NCBI GenBank assembly: GCA_037137455.1 | Contig: JBAXKG010000004.1 | Span: 1 to 64,000 of the forward strand | Direction: 5' to 3' | From: CAIVAT01 sp037137455 | GTDB lineage: Bacteria; Bacteroidota; Bacteroidia; Bacteroidales; FEN-979 | DNA: 64,000 bases | Shown here: piece after piece, positions 53,183-61,788 of the stretch | How the letters are laid out: every line of letters starts with the position of its first letter | Numbering within the stretch: the stretch's first letter is position 1 | Notes under the pieces: generated by a model | Database searches by the model: none | Told to the model about the DNA's origin: nothing | The model's input: the letters and a program-made list of their open reading frames with translations, nothing else | Program-made: the position numbers and the translations under genes

Positions 53183-53678
53183 ATATATTTGTTTTAGTAA
53201 GCAATTCACGAATACGTTTCCTGGCACGCGACAAAGCCACCCGGATCGCATTTTCGTTCATATCTGTAATTTCAGCGATCTCTCCAAATTCGTACCCTTC
53301 TATATCCCTGAGATGAACTATCATTTGCTGCTGTTCAGGCAGCAATTTTATGGCCTGATGAATTTCATGGATAATATCTGAGTTATCAACTTTTGTCTCA
53401 TCAGGCATGCTTTCAATAAACTGGCGATGGTCCTCCATTTTCTCGACAGGGTAACGCCTGGACTTAATTTTGTCAAGGCATAAATTTTTTGTTGTGATCA
53501 TGGCCAGCGCCTCCACGCTCCTGTATTCATTTAGTTTCTCACGTTTGTTCCACAGTTTTATGAATACTTCCTGAACGATATCCTCTGCCGCTTCAGTCTG
53601 ATCAAGCATGCGCTTGGCAAAGCGGAAAAGTTTGTTTTTCAGCGGATATATCTTTAACTGAAATTCCTGGATATCCAT
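53163..53678 (-). CDS. ECF-type RNA polymerase sigma-70 factor
   Basis: A 171-residue ECF sigma factor. Region 2 is EAAEDIVQEVFIKLWNKRE (about residues 29-47) and region 4 is LPEQQQMIVHLRDIEGYEF with ENAIRVALSRARKRI (about 113-160). It is followed by the anti-sigma and DUF4252 genes in one operon and divergent from the POT transporter gene, with a palindrome in between. It probably responds to envelope or nutrient signals via the anti-sigma. Confidence 0.93.
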   Translation of the reverse strand: MDIQEFQLKIYPLKNKLFRFAKRMLDQTEAAEDIVQEVFIKLWNKREKLNEYRSVEALAMITTKNLCLDKIKSRRYPVEKMEDHRQFIESMPDETKVDNSDIIHEIHQAIKLLPEQQQMIVHLRDIEGYEFGEIAEITDMNENAIRVALSRARKRIRELLTKTNIYEYQRN

Positions 53679-53760
53679 ATGTGGAATGAGACGATGATCA
53701 GGTTATTTTATTACACCATACCAAAATAATATGTAAAAAACTCTATCTGATTATGATAGC

Positions 53761-53790
53761 TTGCATGGTATGCAAATTTGATTATTTTTG
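53761..53790 (+). promoter_or_regulatory. Promoter and palindrome ahead of the POT transporter
   Basis: TTG (53761-53763), 19 bases, TATTTTTG (53783-53790): a full match to the Bacteroidota promoter, 49 bases before the ATG. Overlapping the -33 is the palindrome TTGCATGGTATGCAA (53761-53775; 6-base arms, 3-base centre), a good site for a regulator. Confidence 0.6.
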
Positions 53791-53839
53791 CAATGTACAT
53801 CTACGATAATCCAATGTTTATTCACTAAAACCAACATTT

Positions 53840-55486
53840 ATGTTTAAAGGACATCCTAAAGGGCTCTATGTAGCATTTTTTGCCAATATGGGAGAGCGTT
53901 TCGGCTTCTATACCATGATGGCCATCCTGGTACTTTTTCTCCAGGCAAAATTTAATCTGACAACCGAAAACGCTGGTTACATCTACAGCGTATTTTATTT
54001 TTCTATATATGCGCTGGCTTTGCTGGGTGGTTTTATTGCCGACCGTTCGCAAAATTACAAAGGAACTATCATGATTGGCCAGGTCGTAATGTTTGCCGGT
54101 TACTTGCTTATGGCCATACCGGGCATGGGTCTACCCTTTACCCTGCTTGGACTTTTCACTATCGCCTTTGGGAACGGACTCTTTAAAGGTAATCTACAGG
54201 CATTGGTTGGACAGATGTACGACAATGAAAAATACAGTAAGCTCAGGGATTCTGCATACAGTGTATTTTACATGGGGATAAACATCGGGGCTTTTTTTGC
54301 ACCAAGCGCTGCGCGCGGCGTACGCAGCTGGTGGTTGAACTCTCATGGATTTAATTATGATCCGGACTTGCCCGCGCTTTGTCACCGAATGATTGGCGGT
54401 TCACTTCCCGACACCTCCAAACTTCAGGAACTCGCCAATAAAGCTACTACAACCGGAACGCCTGTCTCTGACCTTATGACTTTTGCTCAGGATTATGTTC
54501 AGGTGTTTTCGACGGGATATAATTACGCTTTTGGAGTTGCAGCGCTTGCCATGATCGTTTCGCTGGTCATTTACCTGATCTTTAAAACTCATTTACCCGA
54601 CCGTAAAGCGATGGTGAAAAAAGATGCCTCCATTATTCAAATGCCATGGGTTGAAGAGAAAAAACGACTGATTGCCCTGGGGCTCGTTTTCCTCGTTGTG
54701 ATATTCTTCTGGATGTCTTTCCACCAGAACGGATTAACGCTGACCCTTTTTGCCCGCGATTATACCGATAAACAAGTGGGACCCCTTACATATATATTTT
54801 TCTATTTACCTGCATTTCTCTCACTCATAGGAGCTATTTTTGGAATTATGATGATTGCCAAAAAAGAGGTAAAAACCATAACCCGGGCTTTAGGTGGAGC
54901 GCTTTTGCTTTTAGGAGGAGGATCACTTTATTATTTCTATTCCACATTCAAGGTCGAAAACATGATCGAGCCCGAGATCTTCCAACAATTTAACCCAATC
55001 ATGATCGTTTTCCTGACCCCGGTAGTTGTCGGACTTTTTGCATTCCTGCGCAAACGCAATATCGAACCATCAACACCGCGTAAAATCGGGATTGGGATGA
55101 TCCTGGCCGCAATCGGATTCATACTTATTATGTTTACTTCATTTGGACTGCTATCGCCTGCCGACCTTAATGGAGATCCTGCTCCCGACAGAGTTTCTCC
55201 CTACTGGTTAATCAGCACTTATCTGGTGCTCACATTTGCAGAATTATTCCTCAGTCCGATGGGATTGTCGTTTGTGTCGAAAGTGGCGCCACCCCGTTTC
55301 CAGGGACTGATGCAGGGTGGATGGTTAGCTGCAACCGCTGTTGGCAACTCATTACTTTTCGTGGGCACGATTGCTTATTCACGATTGGAACTGTGGCAGG
55401 CATGGCTGATATTTGTTGTATGTTGCCTTCTTGCAGCAGGGTTTATCTTTTCAATTATGAAACGGTTAGAGTCTGTGACGAAGTAA
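53840..55486 (+). CDS. POT/PTR family peptide:H+ symporter
   Basis: A 548-residue inner membrane transporter that imports di- and tripeptides with protons. The ExxERF motif is present (NMGERFGFYTM, about residues 13-23), with MGINIGAFFAPSAARGVRSWW near 145-165 (split), and 12 or more hydrophobic helices. A long loop of about 70 residues (about 165-235) follows the fourth to fifth helices. Sole gene of its unit, with a strong promoter and a strong terminator. Confidence 0.93.
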   Translation: MFKGHPKGLYVAFFANMGERFGFYTMMAILVLFLQAKFNLTTENAGYIYSVFYFSIYALALLGGFIADRSQNYKGTIMIGQVVMFAGYLLMAIPGMGLPFTLLGLFTIAFGNGLFKGNLQALVGQMYDNEKYSKLRDSAYSVFYMGINIGAFFAPSAARGVRSWWLNSHGFNYDPDLPALCHRMIGGSLPDTSKLQELANKATTTGTPVSDLMTFAQDYVQVFSTGYNYAFGVAALAMIVSLVIYLIFKTHLPDRKAMVKKDASIIQMPWVEEKKRLIALGLVFLVVIFFWMSFHQNGLTLTLFARDYTDKQVGPLTYIFFYLPAFLSLIGAIFGIMMIAKKEVKTITRALGGALLLLGGGSLYYFYSTFKVENMIEPEIFQQFNPIMIVFLTPVVVGLFAFLRKRNIEPSTPRKIGIGMILAAIGFILIMFTSFGLLSPADLNGDPAPDRVSPYWLISTYLVLTFAELFLSPMGLSFVSKVAPPRFQGLMQGGWLAATAVGNSLLFVGTIAYSRLELWQAWLIFVVCCLLAAGFIFSIMKRLESVTK

Positions 55487-55513
55487 GCATTATTTTATTA
55501 CTTATTATCTTTG

Positions 55514-55547
55514 TCCGGCGAAGTCATTACTTCGCCGGATTTTTTTT
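55514..55547 (+). terminator. Rho-independent terminator of the POT gene
   Basis: A perfect 10-base-pair stem (TCCGGCGAAG, loop TCATTA, CTTCGCCGGA) followed by eight Ts, 27 bases after the stop. The radical SAM start at 55557 follows at once. Confidence 0.92.
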
Positions 55548-55556
55548 GAAAGTCGA

Positions 55557-56558
55557 ATGTCGAATATTGAAAAGTTTCCCTGGGGCCATCACCGCCGTTT
55601 CAATTCATATACGGAACACATCCGCAAAACGTTTGGCGGAAGGATGCAAAAGGTAGTAGTGGATGCCGGATTTACATGTCCCAACCGTGATGGTACCAAA
55701 GGCGTTGGAGGTTGCACATATTGTGACAACAATGCTTTTAATCCCTCATACTGTAACCCCAATGAACCTCTGCATAGTCAGATCGCCAAAGGAATCAGTT
55801 TTCATCTGGTACGTTATCGCAAGGCTTCGAAGTACCTGGTTTACTTCCAGCCTTACAGCAATACGTATGCACCTTTGTCAAAGTTAAAGGAGTTGTACGA
55901 AGAGGCGTTGAACTTTCCGGGTGTGACAGGGCTGGTACTTGGCACACGGCCCGATTGCATTGATGATGCCACCCTTGAGTACCTTAAGGAATTATCGGAA
56001 AGAGCCTACATCCAGATTGAATATGGCGTTGAATCTTGTTTTGATAAAACATTGGAACGGATTAACCGTCAACACAACTTTGCCTTGAGCAAGGAAATGA
56101 TCTGCAAGACACATGACTTTGGAATAAAAACCGGAGCGCATTTAATTTTCGGGCTTCCCGGGGAAACGGAGGAGGAAATGTTATCTTTTGCAGAACTTAT
56201 TTCCGGATTGCCGCTTGATTCAGTCAAGTTTCACCAGCTGCAAATTGTAAAGGGGACAGCTATGGAACATGAATTCAACGAGATGCCCGGAGATTTTTTT
56301 CAATTCACGCTGGAAGGGTATGTCGGATTTATTGTCAAATTCATTGAGCGGCTAAATCCTGATATTGTCATCGAAAGGTTTTCAGGAGAAATCCCGCCAA
56401 GGTTTATGGGATCAAACGATTCAGCTTCAGAGGAGAATTTGTTCCCATTTAAACAACAACCTCAACGATGGGGGTTAATAAGATACGATGCAGTGCTAAG
56501 GTTAATTGAAAAAGAGCTCGAACGACAAAATACCTGGCAGGGAAAATATTATATGTGA
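55557..56558 (+). CDS. Radical SAM protein, YhcC/TIGR01212 family
   Basis: A 333-residue radical SAM protein. The cluster cysteines are in FTCPNRDGTKGVGGCTYC (C about 38, 50 and 53), the spacing typical of YhcC-type proteins (CxxxxxxxxxxxCxxC). FPWGHHRRFNSY at the start is diagnostic. HLIFGLPGETEEEM (about 197-210) is the radical SAM turn and PPRFMGSND sits near the end. The reaction is unknown; relatives are thought to act on tRNA or as sulfur/methyl donors. Its last 10 bases overlap the convergent GPP34 gene. Confidence 0.92.
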   Translation: MSNIEKFPWGHHRRFNSYTEHIRKTFGGRMQKVVVDAGFTCPNRDGTKGVGGCTYCDNNAFNPSYCNPNEPLHSQIAKGISFHLVRYRKASKYLVYFQPYSNTYAPLSKLKELYEEALNFPGVTGLVLGTRPDCIDDATLEYLKELSERAYIQIEYGVESCFDKTLERINRQHNFALSKEMICKTHDFGIKTGAHLIFGLPGETEEEMLSFAELISGLPLDSVKFHQLQIVKGTAMEHEFNEMPGDFFQFTLEGYVGFIVKFIERLNPDIVIERFSGEIPPRFMGSNDSASEENLFPFKQQPQRWGLIRYDAVLRLIEKELERQNTWQGKYYM

Positions 56559-57214
56559 ATCGAAACGTTCGAAGCCATAATTGCCCGTGAAATGGCTGTT
56601 TGCAATAACTTTATCACCTCTTCAGCTTCAGTTCTCGGGGTTTTAAACTGTGTGATTTCATTAATTTTTCTTCTCATTTTCAGAAATTGAATGAAGCCGC
56701 CGAAATTTTTTCTGACCATTTTGCAGTTATTCATCACTACCAGCAGCATAATATCATGATCAGATAATGATTTTTCTGAAACGATGTTTTCGTAAATATT
56801 TTCCTGCAATTTACGCTTCAATTCAACATTAGATAATGGAAATTTAGTCTGGTAAAATACCATCAAAAGGCTGTACTCTTCTCTGCCGATTATTTTATTA
56901 TTGATAAGTTGTTTTAAAATTGTTTTTCGAAGAAGAAGTTTTTTATAAACAATTCTTTGGATCCATGATCGGACGCTTCTTTGCTTTTTGGAAGATTTAA
57001 TAAGATTAAGCACTCTGTCGAGCACCACATTATCAGTCGATTTGGCATTAGCTATGTATACTTCATCATTTTGAAACCCTATACGGCCAGCTTTATAAAG
57101 ATCAAACAGAATTGCTCCGGCCAATCCGAACTTGATTTTATGTTCAGATGTCCCGAACCAACCTTTATCATCGAGTGCGAGCAGGATAATTTTTTGCAGG
57201 AAGGTCAATTCCAT
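56549..57214 (-). CDS. GPP34 family phosphoprotein (GOLPH3-like)
   Basis: A 221-residue protein with the GPP34 start MELTFLQKIILLALDDKGW and the helical FGLAGAILFDLYKAGRIGF (about residues 27-45). In eukaryotes GOLPH3 binds phosphoinositides at the Golgi; bacterial members are of unknown function. I chose the ATG at 57214; the longer frame starts inside pstB. The strand and 79-base gap after pstB suggest it may ride on the pst operon. Confidence 0.85.
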   Translation of the reverse strand: MELTFLQKIILLALDDKGWFGTSEHKIKFGLAGAILFDLYKAGRIGFQNDEVYIANAKSTDNVVLDRVLNLIKSSKKQRSVRSWIQRIVYKKLLLRKTILKQLINNKIIGREEYSLLMVFYQTKFPLSNVELKRKLQENIYENIVSEKSLSDHDIMLLVVMNNCKMVRKNFGGFIQFLKMRRKINEITQFKTPRTEAEEVIKLLQTAISRAIMASNVSIHI

Positions 57215-57293
57215 TTTTTTCTGATTTATATATCCAATAAACAGGATTAAATTCCAGACGATAAAAATAAAGAAAATTTCACTGTAAAAGCAA

Positions 57294-58067
57294 CTAATTA
57301 AAAGTTCCGCCAAGGTAAAACCTTGTCTTTTCCATTTTCGGATTTCCGAATACCTCTTCTGCGCTGCCTTGTTCGATCACATCGCCCAAATACATGAATA
57401 CAACATTGTCGGCAATGCGCTTTGCCTGGCGCAATACATGTGTAACCAGTACGATGGTATAATCGGTTTTCAGCCTTACAAATGTTTCTTCAATGAATTG
57501 GCTTGAGATAGGATCAAGTGCAGAAGTCGGTTCATCAGCCAAAATAATTTCAGGATTCACGGCCAGGCCACGAGCCAGGCAAAGGCGTTGTTGCTGACCA
57601 ATTGATAATCGCGAGGCAGGCTCACGCAACCGGGTTCTGATTTCATCCCATAAATTGGCCTGTTCCAGATAATGCATTACAAGTTTGTGGGTTTCTCTAC
57701 GGTTTTTAATACCTCTGAGCTTCAGGGCATATGAGATATTGTTGTAGATGGTCATCGGAAGCGGATAGGGGCGCTGCGATAACAACCCCATCTGTTGCCT
57801 GAGTTTATAGATATCTTCTTTGGCCGCCAGAATGTTGTTACCGTCAATCATGATTTGTCCGCTTACTTTTAATTCGGGGTAAAGATCAGTAAGCCTGTTC
57901 AGGCACTTCAGCAGAGTGGTTTTCCCGCATCCAGAAGGGCCGAGGATGACAGTAATTTTATTCTTAGGGATATCAATATTGATATTCTTAAGAATCTGGG
58001 TTTTCCCAGCAAAAACGTTTAAGTCCCTGATCTCTATCTTAGTTTTATCATCCATCCCTGATTCCAC
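57294..58067 (-). CDS. pstB: Phosphate ABC transporter ATP-binding protein
   Basis: ATPase driving high-affinity phosphate uptake. The 257-residue protein has Walker A GPSGCGKTTLL (about residues 43-53), LSIGQQQRLCLARG (about 154-167), Walker B IILADEPTSALDP (about 174-186) and VLVTHVLRQA with the switch His. An ATG four codons inside (MDDKTKIE) may be the true start. Its start overlaps the pstA end. No phoU follows. Confidence 0.95.
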   Translation of the reverse strand: MESGMDDKTKIEIRDLNVFAGKTQILKNINIDIPKNKITVILGPSGCGKTTLLKCLNRLTDLYPELKVSGQIMIDGNNILAAKEDIYKLRQQMGLLSQRPYPLPMTIYNNISYALKLRGIKNRRETHKLVMHYLEQANLWDEIRTRLREPASRLSIGQQQRLCLARGLAVNPEIILADEPTSALDPISSQFIEETFVRLKTDYTIVLVTHVLRQAKRIADNVVFMYLGDVIEQGSAEEVFGNPKMEKTRFYLGGTFN

Positions 58068-58924
58068 TAGAAATTGATTTTTGTTTTGTGATATCGTTTA
58101 CCAACTCCGCGGGAAAACAAACTTACAATTAAAATAATTAGTGTCAACACCAATGCTGAGGCATATGCCCGGTTTTGAACTTCGGGCACCGGTGAAGAAA
58201 GCTGAAAGAAAATTGATAGTGGCAGAGTGGCAACAGGCTCAAGGAGGCCATTTGGCAAATGGTCAGTATAACCGGCTGTGAATAACACAGCTGCTGCATC
58301 ACCTATTCCCCGCCCAAATGACAGTAAAACCGCTGTAATAATCCCGGAAAATGACTGGCGGGTAAATATCTTAAATGCGATTTCCGACTTATTTGATCCC
58401 AGTGAATAAGCTGCCTCCTGCAGTCCAATCGGCACAGTGCGCAGGATTTCATCCATCGAACGGATCATGATGGGCAAAATAAACAGGGTGACTGTAAGGA
58501 TACCAGCCAGCAACGATGTTTGCAAACCAAAAAAAATCATCAGGGAAAATCCAAAGGCGCCATAAACAATCGAAGGAATTCCCCATACAAGGTCGAGCAG
58601 AAAACGAATGATGTCGATTACTTTTTTATGTCTGATCAGGAATACATTGATATACAGGGCTACCGGCAACCCTATGATAAAAGCCAGCAAAGTGGCTCCG
58701 CTTGCGAGCGCCAATGACCCAAGGATGGCATTCAAAATGCCTCCTCCTTTTCCATAATAATATCCACCCTGGGGAATTTGTGTGAGCATCTCCCATGAAA
58801 TGGAGGTTATACCTTTTTCAAAAATGCTATAAATAATGATGGCAAGAATAGCAAGGATGAAAAAGGTCGCAAATATCATCAGCGCCTTAAAAAATTTCTC
58901 TTCTATTTTCTGTCCTCTTGTCAA
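58067..58924 (-). CDS. pstA: Phosphate ABC transporter permease PstA
   Basis: A 285-residue inner membrane permease with about six hydrophobic helices. The EAA-like loop is EAAYSLGSNKSEIAF (about residues 166-180), and GRGIGDAAAVLFTAG follows. Last in the pstS, pstC, pstA order before pstB, overlapping the pstB start by one base and three bases after pstC. Confidence 0.93.
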   Translation of the reverse strand: MTRGQKIEEKFFKALMIFATFFILAILAIIIYSIFEKGITSISWEMLTQIPQGGYYYGKGGGILNAILGSLALASGATLLAFIIGLPVALYINVFLIRHKKVIDIIRFLLDLVWGIPSIVYGAFGFSLMIFFGLQTSLLAGILTVTLFILPIMIRSMDEILRTVPIGLQEAAYSLGSNKSEIAFKIFTRQSFSGIITAVLLSFGRGIGDAAAVLFTAGYTDHLPNGLLEPVATLPLSIFFQLSSPVPEVQNRAYASALVLTLIILIVSLFSRGVGKRYHKTKINF

Positions 58925-58927
58925 GGG

Positions 58928-59818
58928 TTAAAATTTGTTATATCTGACAATAAAAAAATGCATTACCAGGTTAAAAAAAAGCGACACCGCCAGTAACAAG
59001 AGAGCTGCAAACATCAATGCAGCATCGTATTTGGGGATAGACATCATTTCCCCGTAGTTATTGGCAATCAGGGCCGGCAAAGTATAGCCCGGGTCAAACA
59101 AACTTTTTGGCAACTTTACTACATTGCCCACTACCATCAACACTGCCATGGTTTCCCCAAAAGCCCGGGCCAATCCAAAACCAAATGCTGCAATTATACC
59201 GGGAAGAGCTTTTTTTATCAGAACATGTTTTATCGTTTGCCATTGTGTGGCGCCCAACGACAGGGCTGCCTCCTTCAATTCCATGGGTATAGCCCTGAAA
59301 ATTTCAATGAGGATATTCAATACAAATGGTATGATCATGATCGAAAGCACAAATGAAGCAGCGAGGATGCTGTAGCCCATGGTCTTAATACCCATCCAGG
59401 GACCCAGGTACCGCGAAATAAAGGGAACGATTACCAGTATACCCCAGAGTCCGTAAACAACAGAAGGAATGCCGGCAAGGATATCGATGGCCGGATGCAT
59501 GATCCGAAGAAAATATTTTCTTGTATATTGAGTGACGTAAATTGCGGTAAGAAGGCAAACCGGCGCTGTAATCAGCATTGCCACAAGGGTTACCCAAACT
59601 GAACCGACAATGAATGGATAAAAACCGAATTGCCCGCTGGCAGGCTTCCATGTTTTAGAAAAAATCAGGTCGATAAGTGAATAGTCATGAATTAGCAGTA
59701 CTGATTTAACATAAAGCCCGATGAATAGGAGAAAAGGCAAAAAAGCGACCAGCAACAGACTGATGATCATCCACGTGTAATTTACTGCATGACGCTGCTC
59801 CCTGTTGAGAAGATACAT
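58928..59818 (-). CDS. pstC: Phosphate ABC transporter permease PstC
   Basis: A 296-residue permease with about six hydrophobic helices. EAALSLGATQWQTIKHVLI (about residues 185-203) is the EAA loop, and GLARAFGETMAVLMVVGN follows, both typical of PstC. It starts one base after the pstS stop. Confidence 0.93.
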   Translation of the reverse strand: MYLLNREQRHAVNYTWMIISLLLVAFLPFLLFIGLYVKSVLLIHDYSLIDLIFSKTWKPASGQFGFYPFIVGSVWVTLVAMLITAPVCLLTAIYVTQYTRKYFLRIMHPAIDILAGIPSVVYGLWGILVIVPFISRYLGPWMGIKTMGYSILAASFVLSIMIIPFVLNILIEIFRAIPMELKEAALSLGATQWQTIKHVLIKKALPGIIAAFGFGLARAFGETMAVLMVVGNVVKLPKSLFDPGYTLPALIANNYGEMMSIPKYDAALMFAALLLLAVSLFFNLVMHFFIVRYNKF

Positions 59819-59819
59819 T

Positions 59820-60806
59820 TCAGTTCAACTTTTGCAATTCCGTTTTTATCTGCTCCGGCTTGATGGCTACATAACCGGCTTCGTTAACATATTTCTGTCC
59901 ATCAGAAAGAATCCAATTCAAAAATATTTTCACTAATGGGCTGACAGGTTTTCCGCCAGAAACGAAATAAAGGTCCCTTGCCGGCGGCGAAGGATATTTT
60001 CCGTTATTAATGGCTTTCATAACACTATCCATGCTTTCGTAAAAATCTTCATCGGGGTCGATAACCCCGTTTCCATTGAGATCGATAGGAATGACGTTTA
60101 TTCCCTGATAAATTTTCCTGGTTTGCATTTCATAAACAAAACCAAGGTTGTTAAAACCGATCCCTTCAGCATTTCTTCTTACAGCATCAGCAACACCGGG
60201 ATCGCCATTGACTCCAAGCCCAAGCAGGTCTTCCTGTTTCATGTTATTAAGATATTTTGCCCACATGTCGGCTGCGCCGCATGCATCGGAGCGTGTAAAT
60301 GCCTGTAGTTCAACCTTTGAAAAATTTCCGACTGCCTGGCCCCAGGTTTTAATCCTGCCTGAGATAAAAATATCGTAGAATTTCTGTTTTGTGAGTCCCT
60401 TTTTTTTCAGGTCGGACAATACGGGATTATTCGCGTTAATCGTTGGCAAAACTGCATCTTTGGCCACCGCAATCCACCAGGCCCCTTTTGCCTGTTCTTC
60501 AGGACTTACCGATTTTGAGAACATTCCCAGATCAACCATTTTCGATAAGGCATCGGTCATTCCCTTTCCTGCGCCCCCGGCAGAAACATTTACTGTAACG
60601 TGCGGATGAAGTTTCTGAAACTCCTCTGCCCATTTTACCGTGAGCGGATAGAGTGCAAACGCACCGGAAATAGTAATCTTGCCTTTCAAAGAGTCATTGG
60701 GAGATCCTGCATTCCTATGTGAGCCCTGGTTGCAGGAAAATAGCATTGCTCCGGCAATAAGCGCTGTAAATAGAAATAATGCGAACACCCGATGGTCCAA
60801 TTTCAT
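59820..60806 (-). CDS. pstS: Phosphate-binding lipoprotein PstS with EF-hand-like loop
   Basis: A 328-residue phosphate-binding protein. The lipobox LFSC (Cys25) anchors it. SGAFALYPLTVKWAEEF (about residues 48-64), SAGGAGKGMTDAL (about 75-87) and AFTRSDACGAADMWAKYL (about 168-185) line the phosphate site. An EF-hand-like loop DLNGNGVIDPDEDF (about 245-258) could bind calcium. The start is 5 bases after the MoxR stop, placing pst in the operon behind SurA-like and MoxR genes. Confidence 0.92.
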   Translation of the reverse strand: MKLDHRVFALFLFTALIAGAMLFSCNQGSHRNAGSPNDSLKGKITISGAFALYPLTVKWAEEFQKLHPHVTVNVSAGGAGKGMTDALSKMVDLGMFSKSVSPEEQAKGAWWIAVAKDAVLPTINANNPVLSDLKKKGLTKQKFYDIFISGRIKTWGQAVGNFSKVELQAFTRSDACGAADMWAKYLNNMKQEDLLGLGVNGDPGVADAVRRNAEGIGFNNLGFVYEMQTRKIYQGINVIPIDLNGNGVIDPDEDFYESMDSVMKAINNGKYPSPPARDLYFVSGGKPVSPLVKIFLNWILSDGQKYVNEAGYVAIKPEQIKTELQKLN

Positions 60807-60811
60807 AAACT

Positions 60812-61777
60812 TCAGGATAAAAAGTGGTTAATAATATCTTCCACCTTTATCCCTTCTGCCTCAGCTTTATAATTACGCACGATCCGGTGGCGAAGCACAG
60901 ATGTTGCAACTGCTCTCAAATCCTCAATATCGGGAGAATATTTTCCGCTGAGCGCTGCATGGCATTTAGCCCCTAATATCAGGTATTGTGAAGCCCTTGG
61001 GCCAGCGCCCCAGGTCAGGTATTCGTTGGCCCAGGTGTTTGCCTTGCGTGTTTTCGGGCGGGTCATTGAAACCAGGTTCACAGCATATTGAAAAACATTA
61101 TCAGGAACAGGGATTTTACGTACCAGATTTTGGAAAAACAGAATTTCCTCTGCGAGGAGAACCACTGAAGGTGTAACTGATTTTTCGGAAGTTGTTGCTT
61201 TTACAATTAGTATCTCCTCTTCAAAAGATGGATAATCAAGCCAGATGTTAAACATAAACCGGTCGAGCTGTGCCTCAGGTAACGGATAGGTTCCCTCCTG
61301 CTCAATAGGATTTTGTGTTGCCAGTACAAAAAAAGGTTCTTCGAGGTGATAGCTTGTTCCGGCAACAGTAACAGCTTTCTCCTGCATAGCCTCCAATAAC
61401 GCAGACTGGGTTTTTGGAGGAGTACGGTTTATTTCATCAGCAAGGATAATATTGGCGAATACCGGTCCTTTAATGAAACGGAAATGACGGTTTTCATCGA
61501 GAATTTCTGTGCCGATAATATCGGAAGGCATTAAATCAGGAGTAAATTGAATACGGTGATAGCTTAGTCCAAGAGCCTTGGATAATGTATTAACCATCAT
61601 TGTTTTAGCTAATCCCGGAACACCAACCAGAAGGCAGTGCCCTTTACAAAAGATGGCTATGAGAAGATTTTTGACCACCTCATCCTGGCCGATGATTACC
61701 TTCGAAATTTCAGATTTTAAAAGGATATATTTTTTAACAAGTGCGTCAACTGCTTCAACATCCGATGAAAACTCCAT
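60812..61777 (-). CDS. MoxR family AAA+ ATPase
   Basis: A 321-residue MoxR ATPase, which helps mature or load proteins. Walker A GVPGLAKTMM (about residues 52-61), Walker B IILADEINRTPPKTQSALLEA (split, about 110-130) and LATQNPIEQEGTYPLPEAQLDRF (about 151-173) are complete. Usual partners (DUF58, VWA-domain proteins) are not in the window; downstream there is only pst. It lies 11 bases after the PPIase stop. Confidence 0.93.
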   Translation of the reverse strand: MEFSSDVEAVDALVKKYILLKSEISKVIIGQDEVVKNLLIAIFCKGHCLLVGVPGLAKTMMVNTLSKALGLSYHRIQFTPDLMPSDIIGTEILDENRHFRFIKGPVFANIILADEINRTPPKTQSALLEAMQEKAVTVAGTSYHLEEPFFVLATQNPIEQEGTYPLPEAQLDRFMFNIWLDYPSFEEEILIVKATTSEKSVTPSVVLLAEEILFFQNLVRKIPVPDNVFQYAVNLVSMTRPKTRKANTWANEYLTWGAGPRASQYLILGAKCHAALSGKYSPDIEDLRAVATSVLRHRIVRNYKAEAEGIKVEDIINHFLS

Positions 61778-61788
61778 TATGGTCCGAT

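Noticed and set aside
53183..53251. Longer start of the anti-sigma frame
   Set aside because: Lies in the region 4 coding part of the sigma gene and encodes an unlikely peptide; ATG 53182 fits.
57215..57313. 33-codon N-terminal extension of the GPP34 frame
   Set aside because: Starts inside pstB; GPP34 proteins begin at MELTFL.
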